A DNA stretch of 64,000 bases from an uncultured Sutterellaceae bacterium (GTDB lineage: Bacteria > Pseudomonadota > Gammaproteobacteria > Burkholderiales > Burkholderiaceae_F), in NCBI GenBank assembly GCA_902797695.1, contig CADBTW010000079.1:1-64000 (forward strand), read 5' to 3'. Under the pieces are notes generated by a model. The model was not told where the DNA came from. It did not search any database and worked only from the letters and a program-made list of their open reading frames with translations. The position numbers were made by a program, and so were the translations under genes. This document shows positions 8,018 to 16,382 of this stretch, in pieces. Each line of letters opens with the position of its first letter. Within the stretch, counting starts at the first letter, position 1.

Positions 8018-9238
8018 CTACTTGCCTTCAAGCCGCTTCTGCCTCAGGCAGGCCGCGGCAGTGAACATCACGTCGCTCGAGGAATTAAGCGCGGTCTCGC
8101 AGGAATCCTGGATCACGCCGATGATGAAGCCCACCGCGACCACCTGCATGGCGGTCGCATTGTCGATGCCGAAGAGCCCGCAGGCGAGCGGGATCAGCAT
8201 GAGGGAGCCTCCCGGAACGCCGGAAGCGCCGCCCGCGCAGAGCGCGGAAACAAAGCTGAGGAGGATCGCGGTCCAGACGTCGATCTGGATCCCGAGCGAA
8301 TTCGCTGCGGCAAGCGTAAGCACCGTGATCGTGATCGCGGCGCCGCCCATGTTGATGGTCGCGCCAAGCGGGATCGAAATCGAGTAGGTGCTTTCGTCAA
8401 GCTTCAGCTTGCGGCAGAGGTCGAGGTTCACCGGGATGTTCGCGGCGGAGGAGCGCGTGAAGAACGCGCAGACGCCGGAGATGCGGAGGCACTCGATCGC
8501 GAGCGGGTACGGGTTCTTGCGAGTGCAGACCCAGATCATCGCCGGGTAGACGATGAACGCCATGAAGGCCATGCTGCCGACGAGGACCAGGAGCAGCTTC
8601 CCGTAGCCCACGAAGGCGCCGAGGCCGACCGTCGCGACAGTGTTCGCGACAAGGCCGAAGATGCCGAAGGGGGCGAAGCGGATCACGATCCGCACTACGG
8701 TCGTCACGGCTTCGGAAAAATCCTGAATCACTTCGCGGGTCGTGTCGGAGGCCTTCCTGAGAATGAACCCGAAGGCGAGCGCCCAAGCGAGGATCCCGAT
8801 GTAGTTCGCGTTCTGAAGGGCCTTCACCGGATTGTCAACAACGTTGAGAAGGAGGTTCTTCAGCACTTCCGAAATGCCGCCCGGCGTGGAGCCCTTCGCA
8901 GCGTCGACAAGCTGGATCGTGGTGGGCCAGGCGAACGAGGCGACCACGGCGACGATCGCCGCGAGGAGGGTGCCGATCGCGTAAAGCACGATGATCGGCT
9001 TCATGGCGGTATGGGTGTCAACGTTCTGGTTCGCAATTGAAGCCGCGACCAGGAAGAAGACGAGTACAGGGGCGACTCCCTTCAGGGCTGAAATGAAGAT
9101 CGTGCCGAGGAAGCCAAGGGACTGTGCCGCGTTCGGGGCGATGAGGGCGACTGCAATGCCGAGCACCAGCGCAACCAGGATCTCCTTCACGAGGGATCCT
9201 TCCAGGAACGGCACGAGAATTCGTGAAAATTTCCGCAT
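8018..9238 (-). CDS. sstT: Na+/serine-threonine symporter, SstT type
   Basis: Member of the dicarboxylate/amino acid:cation symporter (DAACS) family, inner membrane, importing serine and threonine with sodium. From the ATG at 9238 it has 406 residues (E. coli SstT 414). The start [20 protein letters not shown] resembles SstT. The re-entrant serine-rich segment appears as [13 protein letters not shown], and the TM7 cation-binding motif as ATINMGGAA; the second hairpin region is [19 protein letters not shown]. The reading frame stays open upstream to 9412 but the added residues are polar and unlike the family. It is divergent from the MFS gene at 9421; a hairpin ends it at 7941. Confidence 0.9.
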   Translation of the reverse strand: MRKFSRILVPFLEGSLVKEILVALVLGIAVALIAPNAAQSLGFLGTIFISALKGVAPVLVFFLVAASIANQNVDTHTAMKPIIVLYAIGTLLAAIVAVVASFAWPTTIQLVDAAKGSTPGGISEVLKNLLLNVVDNPVKALQNANYIGILAWALAFGFILRKASDTTREVIQDFSEAVTTVVRIVIRFAPFGIFGLVANTVATVGLGAFVGYGKLLLVLVGSMAFMAFIVYPAMIWVCTRKNPYPLAIECLRISGVCAFFTRSSAANIPVNLDLCRKLKLDESTYSISIPLGATINMGGAAITITVLTLAAANSLGIQIDVWTAILLSFVSALCAGGASGVPGGSLMLIPLACGLFGIDNATAMQVVAVGFIIGVIQDSCETALNSSSDVMFTAAACLRQKRLEGK

Positions 9239-9420
9239 TTTCTTTTTCTCGATTAACCAGGGATCCGCCGCCCTTGTCCGGTCCGGGCCGTTTTGTTTTT
9301 CGGGCGGCATGGGAAACAGCATACCTTTTTTGCCGCTTTCCGGCTTCGAGCTGCGGCATTTGAGAGGAAAACGCGGGATAATTGGCCGGTTCTGCACCCG
9401 AAAGACAGGCATTTCCCCGA

Positions 9421-10626
9421 ATGATCAACCTCAAACCCGCGCTCCGCTTCGTGCTCGCGTGCATCTTCATGGATGCGCTGGGCTTCGGGCTGATCATCCC
9501 GGTGCTGCCGCGCCTGATCGGCGACCTCGCGGGCACCCGCGACCTGCAGACATACTGGTACGGCGCGATCATGGTGAGCTACGGGCTGATGCAGTTCCTC
9601 TCCTCGCCGATCCTCGGCGCGCTTTCGGACCGGTTCGGCAGGAAACCGGTCCTTCTCACCGGGATCTTCGGCCTCGCCGTGATGCAGACGGTCCCCGCCG
9701 TCAGTTCCTCACTGCTCTTCATCCTCGCCTCGCGGATCGCGGGCGGGGTCCTGTCGGCGAACATGGTCGTCGCCCAGGCCTACATCGCGGACATCACCCC
9801 TCCCCGCCAGCGCTCCGCAGCCTTCGGGAAGATCGGCGCGGTCTACGGGATCGCCTTCGTGATCGGCCCGGCGATCGGCGGAATCCTCGGGCAGTTCGAC
9901 CATCGGCTGCCGTTCGCGCTCGCGGGCGCGATCTGCTGCCTCAATTTCCTTTACGGCGCCCTCGTGCTGCCCGAAAGCCTCCGGACCCCCGACCCGAGGC
10001 CCTGGTGCCTCGCCCGGTTCAACCCGTTCTCCGGGATCTCGATCCTCCTCAGGCAGCGAACCACCCTCACCCTCGCGGCGGTGATCGGGCTGCTTTACCT
10101 CTCGCAGTCCCTCATGCAGTGCACGTGGGCGCTCTACACCGAGTTCCGCTACGGCTGGACGCCGCTCAACATCGGGCTCTCGATGTTCGTCCTCGGGGCC
10201 TGCATCGCGTTCGTGCAGGGCTGGCTCCTGCCTGAGCTCCTGCCGAAATTCGCGGAACGGACCATCGTGCCCGCATCGCTTGCCGCCGGAACGCTCGCTT
10301 TGGCCGGGATCGGCCTCTCGCCCTGGGGAGCGCTTTCCGCGGTGCTCGCCTGGTCATTCGCGCTGCTCGGGCTCGCCTCCCCGATCATCCAGGGCGCCGT
10401 CTCGAGGACCGTCCCTCCGACCGTCCAGGGCTCCGCGATGGGGGCGCTCAGCTCGCTCAACTCGTTCTCCGGCGCCGTCGCCCCGGTCATTTCCACGCCG
10501 CTCCTCGTTTACACGGCAGAAGGGGCGGCCGCCGCCCTTCCGCCCGGGATTCCCTACTTCCTCTCGGCCGCGCTCCTCCTTACGGCGCTCCTCATCGCGC
10601 TCTCAGCCCGACGCTGCCTGCATTAG
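9421..10626 (+). CDS. MFS transporter of the TCR/Tet (drug:H+ antiporter-1) type
   Basis: Twelve-helix inner-membrane exporter of 401 residues. The start [20 protein letters not shown] followed by [16 protein letters not shown] is typical of the TetA-like subfamily, and motif A between helices 2 and 3 reads [14 protein letters not shown]. Motif C-like sequence [18 protein letters not shown] lies in helix 5. The ATG at 9421 is chosen over an in-frame codon at 9382 because helix 1 then follows at normal distance. It is divergent from sstT and ends before a hairpin at 10635. Homology to the Tet group does not show tetracycline export; many chromosomal members have other or unknown substrates. 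Confidence 0.85.
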   Translation: MINLKPALRFVLACIFMDALGFGLIIPVLPRLIGDLAGTRDLQTYWYGAIMVSYGLMQFLSSPILGALSDRFGRKPVLLTGIFGLAVMQTVPAVSSSLLFILASRIAGGVLSANMVVAQAYIADITPPRQRSAAFGKIGAVYGIAFVIGPAIGGILGQFDHRLPFALAGAICCLNFLYGALVLPESLRTPDPRPWCLARFNPFSGISILLRQRTTLTLAAVIGLLYLSQSLMQCTWALYTEFRYGWTPLNIGLSMFVLGACIAFVQGWLLPELLPKFAERTIVPASLAAGTLALAGIGLSPWGALSAVLAWSFALLGLASPIIQGAVSRTVPPTVQGSAMGALSSLNSFSGAVAPVISTPLLVYTAEGAAAALPPGIPYFLSAALLLTALLIALSARRCLH

Positions 10627-10634
10627 CCAAAAAA

Positions 10635-10663
10635 GGGGCGAGGCCCCTTGAAGACCCCGCCCC
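10635..10663. terminator. Convergent terminator between the MFS gene and the oxidoreductase operon
   Basis: GGGGCG (10635-10640) pairs with CGCCCC (10658-10663), with an alternative short pairing GGGGC/GCCCC inside. An A run precedes and TTCCTT follows the hairpin, so it could stop transcription from both sides. Confidence 0.6.
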
Positions 10664-10694
10664 TTCCTTCGAAGCCTGAAAGGCACCCCTGCCG

Positions 10695-12335
10695 TCAGAT
10701 GTCTTCCTTCTTCATGTCGATTGCCCCGCACGGACACTCGTTCGCGCAGATTCCGCAGCCCTTGCAGAAGTCGTAGTTGATCCTGTAGCCCCTTCCGGGG
10801 CCAAGCTTCACGATGGCGTTGTCAGGGCAGACCCCGTAGCAGTTGTCGCACTCGAAGCAGTTCCCGCAGCTCATGCAGCGGCGGGCCTCGTAGAGCGCGT
10901 TCTCCTCGGTAAGTCCCTTCAGGACTTCCTCGAAGGTCGTCTGGCGCCGCACCATGTCAAGCATCGGGCGGACCGTCTTCGGGGCGTCCGAGTAGTACCA
11001 GGTGTTGAGCCGGGCGAAGTCGGCCGGCTTCCCGCGGCGGGGCTCCTCATAGGGAATGCCCGAGAGCCACGCGCTGATCGCGCGGGCGGCACGCTTCCCA
11101 TGCCCGATCGCCGTGGTGACGTTCCGGGCGCCGGGAACGTCGTCGCCGCCGGCGAACACCCCGGGGCAGCCGGTCATCATGGCCGGATCAACCACAATGG
11201 AACCGTCCTTGATCTCCAGTCCCTTCACGTCCTTCAGGAAGGTGAGGTCCGTTTCCTGCCCGAGCGCGAGAACGACGGAATCCGCCTCGATGGTTTCGTA
11301 CTCGCCTGTCGGCTTCGGGTTCCCCTCTTCGTCGAGTTCCATCTTCTCGATCCGGATTGCGCCGCCCTCGGCGTCCGCGATGGTGGAGAGCCACTTCATG
11401 GAAACGCCCTCCTCGATCGCCTCCTCGATTTCGAAGCTGTGCGCCGGCGCCTTCTGACGGGTCCGGCGATAGACGATAAGGGGCTCGGCACCGAGCCGCT
11501 TCACCGAGCGCGCAACGTCGACCGCGGTGTTCCCGCCGCCGTACACCACGACGCGGCGGCCGAGCATCGGCCTGTCCTCGCCCTCCATCGAGCGAAGGAC
11601 CGAAACCGCGTCAAGGATGTGGGCGGAGTCGCCCGCGGGAATGTAGGCACGGCGGGCCAGCTTCGCTCCCACGCCAAGGAACGCGGCGTCGTAGCCCCCT
11701 GCCTTCATCTCCTCCCCGAGGTCCTTCACCTCGTGGTTCATCACGAATTTCACGCCGAGCGAGGCGATCCTGGCGATTTCCTTGTCGAGGACGTCGCGCG
11801 GCAGGCGGTACTTCGGGATCCCGTAGCGCATCATGCCGCCCGGCTCCGCGGCGGAGTCGACGACCGTCGCCTCATGGCCGAGCATCGCGAGATGGTAGGC
11901 GGCGGAAAGCCCTGCCGGGCCCGCTCCGACGACAAGCACCTTCTTTCCGGTGGGCTTCGCGGCGACTGACACGCTCCAGCCGAGCTTCAGCGCCTCGTCC
12001 CCGAGGAACCGCTCGACCGAGTTGATGCCGACCGCCTCGTCCAGCTGTCCGCGATTGCAGGCGCCTTCGCACGTGTGGTAGCAGACGCGGCCCATCGTGG
12101 CGGGGAACGGGTTCTCCTCCATGATCTTCCGCCAGGCGGCCTCGTAGGTCCCGTTCTCCGCGAGGAACAGCCAGTCGCGGCACCGTTCGCCGGCAGGACA
12201 GGTGGCGCTGCAGGGCGGCTCGTGGAAGTTGTAGGCGGGCTTCAGAGTCCGCCACGCCCCGGTATGGTTCTTGAGCGAGGTCTTCGGCGTAAGAGTAATT
12301 GCAAATGGAGTCTTGTCACTCATGTTTTCAGGCAC
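10695..12335 (-). CDS. GltD-like NAD(P)H:ferredoxin flavoprotein with C-terminal ferredoxin domain
   Basis: Related to the small subunit of glutamate synthase, but with an added bacterial ferredoxin tail. An N-terminal cysteine set (CSATCPAGERC, CYHTCEGAC) should hold a [4Fe-4S] cluster. The FAD site is VGAGPAGLSAAYHL, and the NAD(P)H Rossmann motif is YGGGNTAVDVARS. The last 80 residues carry two ferredoxin motifs (CMSCGNCFECDNC...CP and CKGCGICANECPCG). The GTG at 12335 is preferred because GGGGGAGG lies at ideal spacing; the ATG at 12323 lacks a site. It directly follows porB with 2 bases between. The context suggests it passes electrons between the 2-oxoacid oxidoreductase and NAD(P), in the manner of the flavoprotein of phenylglyoxylate dehydrogenases. 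No GltB partner is present nearby. Confidence 0.85.
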   Translation of the reverse strand: MPENMSDKTPFAITLTPKTSLKNHTGAWRTLKPAYNFHEPPCSATCPAGERCRDWLFLAENGTYEAAWRKIMEENPFPATMGRVCYHTCEGACNRGQLDEAVGINSVERFLGDEALKLGWSVSVAAKPTGKKVLVVGAGPAGLSAAYHLAMLGHEATVVDSAAEPGGMMRYGIPKYRLPRDVLDKEIARIASLGVKFVMNHEVKDLGEEMKAGGYDAAFLGVGAKLARRAYIPAGDSAHILDAVSVLRSMEGEDRPMLGRRVVVYGGGNTAVDVARSVKRLGAEPLIVYRRTRQKAPAHSFEIEEAIEEGVSMKWLSTIADAEGGAIRIEKMELDEEGNPKPTGEYETIEADSVVLALGQETDLTFLKDVKGLEIKDGSIVVDPAMMTGCPGVFAGGDDVPGARNVTTAIGHGKRAARAISAWLSGIPYEEPRRGKPADFARLNTWYYSDAPKTVRPMLDMVRRQTTFEEVLKGLTEENALYEARRCMSCGNCFECDNCYGVCPDNAIVKLGPGRGYRINYDFCKGCGICANECPCGAIDMKKEDI

Positions 12336-12337
12336 TT

Positions 12338-13402
12338 TTAAGCCTCCCCCTTCGGTTCTACGAGGCTGCGGAAGAGTCCTTCGGGATTCTCCCCTGCTAG
12401 ATCTGTGAGACCAAACTTCGCGATGTTCCGGTCAGCGAGCTTCTGCAGTCGGGCAACCGTTTCGGGGTCGCCCCGCTTTCCAAAGAGATGCGCGAAGCGC
12501 TTCTGCATCTTCAGGTAAGCCTCGACCGGACGCGGACGGCGGATCTTGTAGGACCCCGTGATCTCCCCGTTCTCCGCCTCGAACACCGGATAGAGGCCGG
12601 TTTCTGCGGCAAGCCTCGCCACCTCGATGGTTTTCCCGGACGGGAAACCCCAGCCAAGCGGGCAGGGCACGAGGATCTGTATATAGCGCGCCCCGTGGAT
12701 CGACATCGCCTTCACGACCTTGCGCTCAAGGTCGTGGAGATCAGCAACGGTCGCCGTGGCCACGTAGGGAATGCCGTGCGCCATGGCGATCAGGGGAACG
12801 TTCTTGCCCTGGCCGAAGTTGTTGCCCTCGTACCCGGGAATCGGCATCGTGGTCGCGGTACGGGCGGTCGGCGGCGTCGCGGAGCTTCTCTGCACGCCGG
12901 TGTTCATGTACGCCTCGTTGTCGTAGCAGATGTAGAGGACGTCGTCATTCCGGTCGAACATGCCGGAGAGGCACCCCATGCCGATGTCGGTCGTTCCGCC
13001 GTCGCCGCCCTGGGCGATCACGCGGACCGGGGGCTTTCCGTTCTTCTTCGCGAGCACCCGGAAGGCCGCAGCCATTCCTGTCGCGACGGCGGCGGTGTTC
13101 CCAAAGAGGGAATGGAACCACGGCATCCGCCAGGCGCTCTGCGGGTACGGCGTGGAAAACACCTCGAGGCACCCGGTCGCGTTCGTCACCGCGGCCCTGC
13201 CCCCTGTCGCCTGAAGCGCCGCGTCCAGCGCGTAGCGGGCGCCAAGCGCCTCGCCGCAGCCCTGGCAGGCACGGTGCCCGGAATTGAGGGAATTGAAACG
13301 CTTGCCCGAGCTCTGGAGGGTCCTCAGGCTGTCGTCGAGCAGCCGGTTCCCTACGGTAAAGGTCCCGGTCTGGTAAAAGTGAACTCTTGATTCTTCTGCC
13401 AT
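12338..13402 (-). CDS. porB: 2-oxoacid:acceptor oxidoreductase beta subunit (thiamine diphosphate-binding)
   Basis: Catalytic TPP subunit of a pyruvate (or related 2-oxoacid):ferredoxin oxidoreductase. The TPP/Mg motif is GDGGTTDIGMG about one third in, followed by ICYDNEAYMNTG. A cysteine pair CQGCGEALGARYAL near residue 47 is the start of the proximal cluster ligands in this family. The ATG at 13402, one base after the porA stop, is preceded by AGGAGG at 6 bases; an upstream GTG at 13417 lies within that site. With 354 residues it fits the beta subunit. The exact substrate (pyruvate, 2-oxoisovalerate, 2-oxoglutarate) cannot be read from the sequence; pyruvate is the usual one for this architecture. 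Confidence 0.9.
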   Translation of the reverse strand: MAEESRVHFYQTGTFTVGNRLLDDSLRTLQSSGKRFNSLNSGHRACQGCGEALGARYALDAALQATGGRAAVTNATGCLEVFSTPYPQSAWRMPWFHSLFGNTAAVATGMAAAFRVLAKKNGKPPVRVIAQGGDGGTTDIGMGCLSGMFDRNDDVLYICYDNEAYMNTGVQRSSATPPTARTATTMPIPGYEGNNFGQGKNVPLIAMAHGIPYVATATVADLHDLERKVVKAMSIHGARYIQILVPCPLGWGFPSGKTIEVARLAAETGLYPVFEAENGEITGSYKIRRPRPVEAYLKMQKRFAHLFGKRGDPETVARLQKLADRNIAKFGLTDLAGENPEGLFRSLVEPKGEA

Positions 13403-13403
13403 G

Positions 13404-14672
13404 TCAGGCCTCCTCACCCTGCGCAGGCTCGTTCCTGCGGCCCGCCGAATCCTTCAGCATCTCCTCGGCCGCGGGCCCGGAAAGCCGCGCACGGGCCTCA
13501 CGGGCGAGCTGCCGCTCCACGAGGCCGCGGTCGAGGTCCATGAAGTACATCTCCGGAAGAGTGCCTGCTTCGGCAGACTTCAGGACGCCACGGATGCTTG
13601 AGCGCGTGACAGCCCGGCCGCCAAGCCCGGCGATCACGTTGTTCGTCCGGACCCCGGTCCCGCGAAGCGCGGATTCCACTTCCATGCCGAGCACGCCGCG
13701 GCTCCCCGGCGTTACCGTCCGGTCGATCACGACGACGCGGCTCGCGCCCTCAAGCGCCTTCCTGACGGCGTCATACGGGAACGGCCTGAAGCTCTTGAGG
13801 CTCACGACGCCGACCTTCATGCCCGCGTCCCTCAGCTCGTCCACCGCGTCCTTGATCGTTCCGATGCAGGAACCCATTCCGATCACCCGGATGTCCGCGT
13901 CTTCGCACCGGTAGGAAGAGAGGAATCCGCCGGAATCGCGCCCGAAGATGCTCCGGAATTCCCCGGCGACCCTCGGGATCACGTCAAGCGCCTGCGTGAA
14001 CCGGTGCTGAGTCAGGTAGCGGACTTCGGTAAAGGCCTCCGGGCCCACCATCGCCCCGATCGACATCGGATGATCCGGGTCGAGCACCTGCCTGGGTTCG
14101 TAAGGAGGCAGGAACCGGTCCACCGACTCCTGGTCGGGGATGTCCATCCGTTCCAGGGCGTGGGTGAGGACGAAGCCGTCCATGCAGACCATCACGGGAA
14201 GCGAAAGTTCCTCGGCGATGCGGAACGCCTGGATGTGGAGGTCGACCGCCTCCTGGTTGCTCTCCGCATAAAGCTGGATCCAGCCGCTGTCGCGCTGGGA
14301 AAGGGAATCCGACTGGTCGTTCCAAATGTTGATCGGCGCGCCGATCGCGCGGTTCGCGACCGTCATCACGATCGGAAGGCCGAGGCCGGAGGCGTTGTAG
14401 ATCGCCTCGACCATGAAGAGCAACCCCTGGGAGGCGGTCGCCGTATAGGCCCGGGCGCCGGCGGCGCTCGCCCCGATGGCGACGCTCATCGCCCCGAATT
14501 CGCTCTCGACATTGATGAACTCGCAGTCCTGGATCTTCCCCGCCCTCACGAGGCGGCCGAGCCCTTCAACTATGTGCGTCTGGGGGGAGATCGGATACGC
14601 GCACACGACGTTCGGCCGGCAGAGCGCCACCGCCTGGGCAACGCCCTGTGAACCTTCTAGTTGCTTCAGCAT
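13404..14672 (-). CDS. porA: 2-oxoacid:acceptor oxidoreductase alpha subunit
   Basis: Alpha subunit (pyrimidine-binding domain plus transketolase C-like domain) of the same CoA-acylating oxidoreductase. Family sequences are AYPISPQTHIVEGLG, ATASQGLLFMVEAIYNASG and WNDQSDSLSQRDSGWIQLYAE, the last a well-conserved part of PorA. The C-terminal domain contains IRVIGMGSCIGTIKDAVDEL. At 422 residues it is slightly longer than archaeal PorA. Its ATG overlaps the TGA of the gamma gene (ATGCTGA) and its stop is one base from the porB start, so the operon is translationally coupled. Confidence 0.91.
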   Translation of the reverse strand: MLKQLEGSQGVAQAVALCRPNVVCAYPISPQTHIVEGLGRLVRAGKIQDCEFINVESEFGAMSVAIGASAAGARAYTATASQGLLFMVEAIYNASGLGLPIVMTVANRAIGAPINIWNDQSDSLSQRDSGWIQLYAESNQEAVDLHIQAFRIAEELSLPVMVCMDGFVLTHALERMDIPDQESVDRFLPPYEPRQVLDPDHPMSIGAMVGPEAFTEVRYLTQHRFTQALDVIPRVAGEFRSIFGRDSGGFLSSYRCEDADIRVIGMGSCIGTIKDAVDELRDAGMKVGVVSLKSFRPFPYDAVRKALEGASRVVVIDRTVTPGSRGVLGMEVESALRGTGVRTNNVIAGLGGRAVTRSSIRGVLKSAEAGTLPEMYFMDLDRGLVERQLAREARARLSGPAAEEMLKDSAGRRNEPAQGEEA

Positions 14673-15241
14673 TGCGCATTTCCTCCATTCTTGATCCAGT
14701 CCCAGGCGCCGCTCGCGACATCGGCGTTCGCCTGCGCCACTTTTCCGGAGTACTTCTGGCCGTAGGCCGCAGCAATGCTCTCAAGACGCATCAGCCCGGT
14801 CATTGCGGCGAACCCGGCAAGCATCGCGGCGCCGGGAAGCGGCCGCCCAATGAATTTCAGCGCGAGGTCGGTCGCGGGAACGGTCCTCACGTGTCCCTCC
14901 GGAAGACGGCCCGCAAGATCCCCAAGCCCGATCACCTCGGGGCTGGCCGAACTGTTCACGAGGACATAGCCCTCAGGCTTCAGCCCACCGAAGACATCCA
15001 CCGATTCGATCAGGGTCCTGTCCTGGACAAGCACCACGTCCGGCTCCTCGATCGGCTCGTGGAGGCGGATCTCGTGGTCGCTGATCCTGGCAAAGGCAAC
15101 GACCGGAGCCCCGGTCCGCTCCGAGCCGAAGCTCGGAAACGCCTGGGCGTAGTGCCCTTCCATGAAGGCGGCGAGGGAAAGCATTTCGGCAGCGGTCACA
15201 ACCCCCTGCCCGCCCCGGCCGTGCAAACGTACCTGAAACAT
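14666..15241 (-). CDS. porG: 2-oxoacid:acceptor oxidoreductase gamma subunit
   Basis: Gamma subunit of pyruvate-type oxidoreductases, which closes the CoA-binding region. The typical start MFQVRLHGRGGQGVVTAAEM and the later SFGSERTGAPVVAFARIS are strong signatures. It has 191 residues, the normal size. It is the first gene of the leftward cluster gamma-alpha-beta-flavoprotein. No separate ferredoxin (delta) gene exists in the cluster; that function is apparently in the tail of the GltD-like protein. The 285 bases upstream contain paired palindromes that may be regulatory. Confidence 0.91.
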   Translation of the reverse strand: MFQVRLHGRGGQGVVTAAEMLSLAAFMEGHYAQAFPSFGSERTGAPVVAFARISDHEIRLHEPIEEPDVVLVQDRTLIESVDVFGGLKPEGYVLVNSSASPEVIGLGDLAGRLPEGHVRTVPATDLALKFIGRPLPGAAMLAGFAAMTGLMRLESIAAAYGQKYSGKVAQANADVASGAWDWIKNGGNAQC

Positions 15242-15526
15242 AAGCGTGTCACCTCAAGCGGTTCAACTGCATTCGTGCGGAGTAGGTATACCACCCGTGC
15301 TAGTAACAATACTAACTAAAAACACGGTATACCGCTAGGCCGAAAAAAGGCCGCCGATTCCGATGATTAACGGTCTTGAGAACCATTCCCATTCGACAGC
15401 AAGCGTCGTACCGTACATGCGCTCTGCCTCTCCCCGAGGGGCCGCCGAACCGGGAAAAAGAAGAAATTATTTGTTAAAATTTATTTTTACAGCTTTTGAG
15501 ATTTGCTCTAACCAGGGGGTACTTGA
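15242..15526. other. Divergent intergenic region between porG and the DUF1801 gene
   Basis: The left half holds the paired GGTATACC sites. The right half (about 15465-15510) is AT-rich and probably contains the promoter of the rightward DUF1801 gene, although no clean -35/-10 pair could be fixed. No gene is seen. Confidence 0.5.
15285..15333 (-). promoter_or_regulatory. Paired palindromes upstream of the por operon
   Basis: The 8-bp palindrome GGTATACC occurs twice, at 15285-15292 and 15326-15333, with centres 41 bases apart (about four helical turns). Between them lies the dyad TAGTA-ACAA-TACTA (15301-15314). They sit 44-92 bases before the porG start. This looks like an operator pair for a dimeric regulator; the regulator is not identifiable. 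No convincing sigma-70 hexamers were found. Confidence 0.4.
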
Positions 15527-16018
15527 ATGGTTCCAACAGCAACGACGGTGGGAGGTTATCTCCAGACTCTGCCTCCGGACCGCCGCGTCGCTATGGCCCG
15601 CGTCTGCAGCCTCATCCGCCGCAATGCGCGCGGAGTTCACGAAAGCATGCGCTACGGCCTTGCCTTCTACGAATACGAAACGAATCCTCTGTTCGCCCTG
15701 GAGCCGGGCGAAACCAGCATGAAGCTCTACGTCGGAGAGCCGAAGGTCCTCGAAAACTTCAAGGAACGGCTTCCGGGCGTCGATGTTGAAACGAGCTCGA
15801 TTTTCTTCAACAACCTTAACCGCCTGCCGCTCGACGTCGTGGAGAAGGTGATCCGCGAGTCGGTCGTCTCCCGCCAGGAGCGGCTTCGCGAGAAGCGCCC
15901 GGTTCCCGGCCAGGAGGAGCTCCTGAAGGTTTGGCAGATCAAGGCGGAAGCGGCGGCAGTCCCGCCCCCGATCATCCACATCCCGGTTGCCCCTTCGGGG
16001 GATGAAGCCAAGGCCTGA
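15527..16018 (+). CDS. DUF1801-like protein
   Basis: A 163-residue soluble protein. The N-terminal part YLQTLPPDRRVAMARVCSLI followed by ESMRYGLAFYEY resembles the DUF1801 family, which is structurally related to CyaY/YdhG-like folds and has no firmly known reaction. The C-terminal 40 residues are an Arg/Glu-rich helix followed by a Pro/Ala-rich tail. An AGGGGG ribosome binding site precedes the ATG at 15527 by 8 bases. It is a single-gene unit: an AT-rich promoter region lies upstream and a good terminator at 16071. No neighbour suggests a role. Confidence 0.75.
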   Translation: MVPTATTVGGYLQTLPPDRRVAMARVCSLIRRNARGVHESMRYGLAFYEYETNPLFALEPGETSMKLYVGEPKVLENFKERLPGVDVETSSIFFNNLNRLPLDVVEKVIRESVVSRQERLREKRPVPGQEELLKVWQIKAEAAAVPPPIIHIPVAPSGDEAKA

Positions 16019-16070
16019 GCCTCCTGGCGACCAGACCTCCGGCGCATGAAAGCGCCAGAACAAAATCGAG

Positions 16071-16106
16071 AAAATCCCCGGACAATTCTGTTACGGGGAT
16101 TTTTTC
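16071..16106 (+). terminator. Rho-independent terminator after the DUF1801 gene
   Basis: AAAATCCCCG (16071-16080) pairs with CGGGGATTTT (16094-16103) around a 13-base loop, followed by more T residues. It lies 53 bases after the stop codon. Confidence 0.9.
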
Positions 16107-16298
16107 TGCGCACGAAAAACAGGACCTGTCCAAGGCAAGGACAAAACATTCGCCCGGACAGAACGGGATTGACGACTCCAAAAGAAGAAGTCCATCCGAA
16201 CCCGGGCCGGACCAGGCTGCCCGAAATCTCAACTCCGGTCGACGTCGGCCATTCCCGGAGTTTCCGGATAACCGGACGCGCGGGGAAGTGGAAAACGC

Positions 16299-16336
16299 CA
16301 AAAAGCTCCCGGCGGAGACACCCCGTCGGGAGTTTT
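16299..16336 (-). terminator. Terminator of the phosphate-transporter gene
   Basis: CTCCCG (16306-16311) pairs with CGGGAG (16327-16332), with further partial pairing inside. Read leftward, the hairpin is followed by CTTTTT. It lies about 50 bases after the transporter stop. Confidence 0.75.
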
Positions 16337-16382
16337 CAGCGCCCTCCTGAAGAGGGAAGGCTCATGCCGCAGGCGGAAGAGA

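Larger units (their letters stand above)
16019..16382. other. Convergent intergenic region with two terminators
   Basis: This stretch between the DUF1801 and phosphate-transporter stops holds one terminator for each strand (16071-16106 and 16299-16336). The roughly 190 bases between them contain no gene, tRNA or repeat that I could support. Confidence 0.6.

Noticed and set aside
9421..10626. Acquired tetracycline-resistance gene
   Set aside because: The protein is of the TCR/Tet family, but base composition matches its neighbours, there is no divergent tetR and no mobile element; a chromosomal exporter is more likely.
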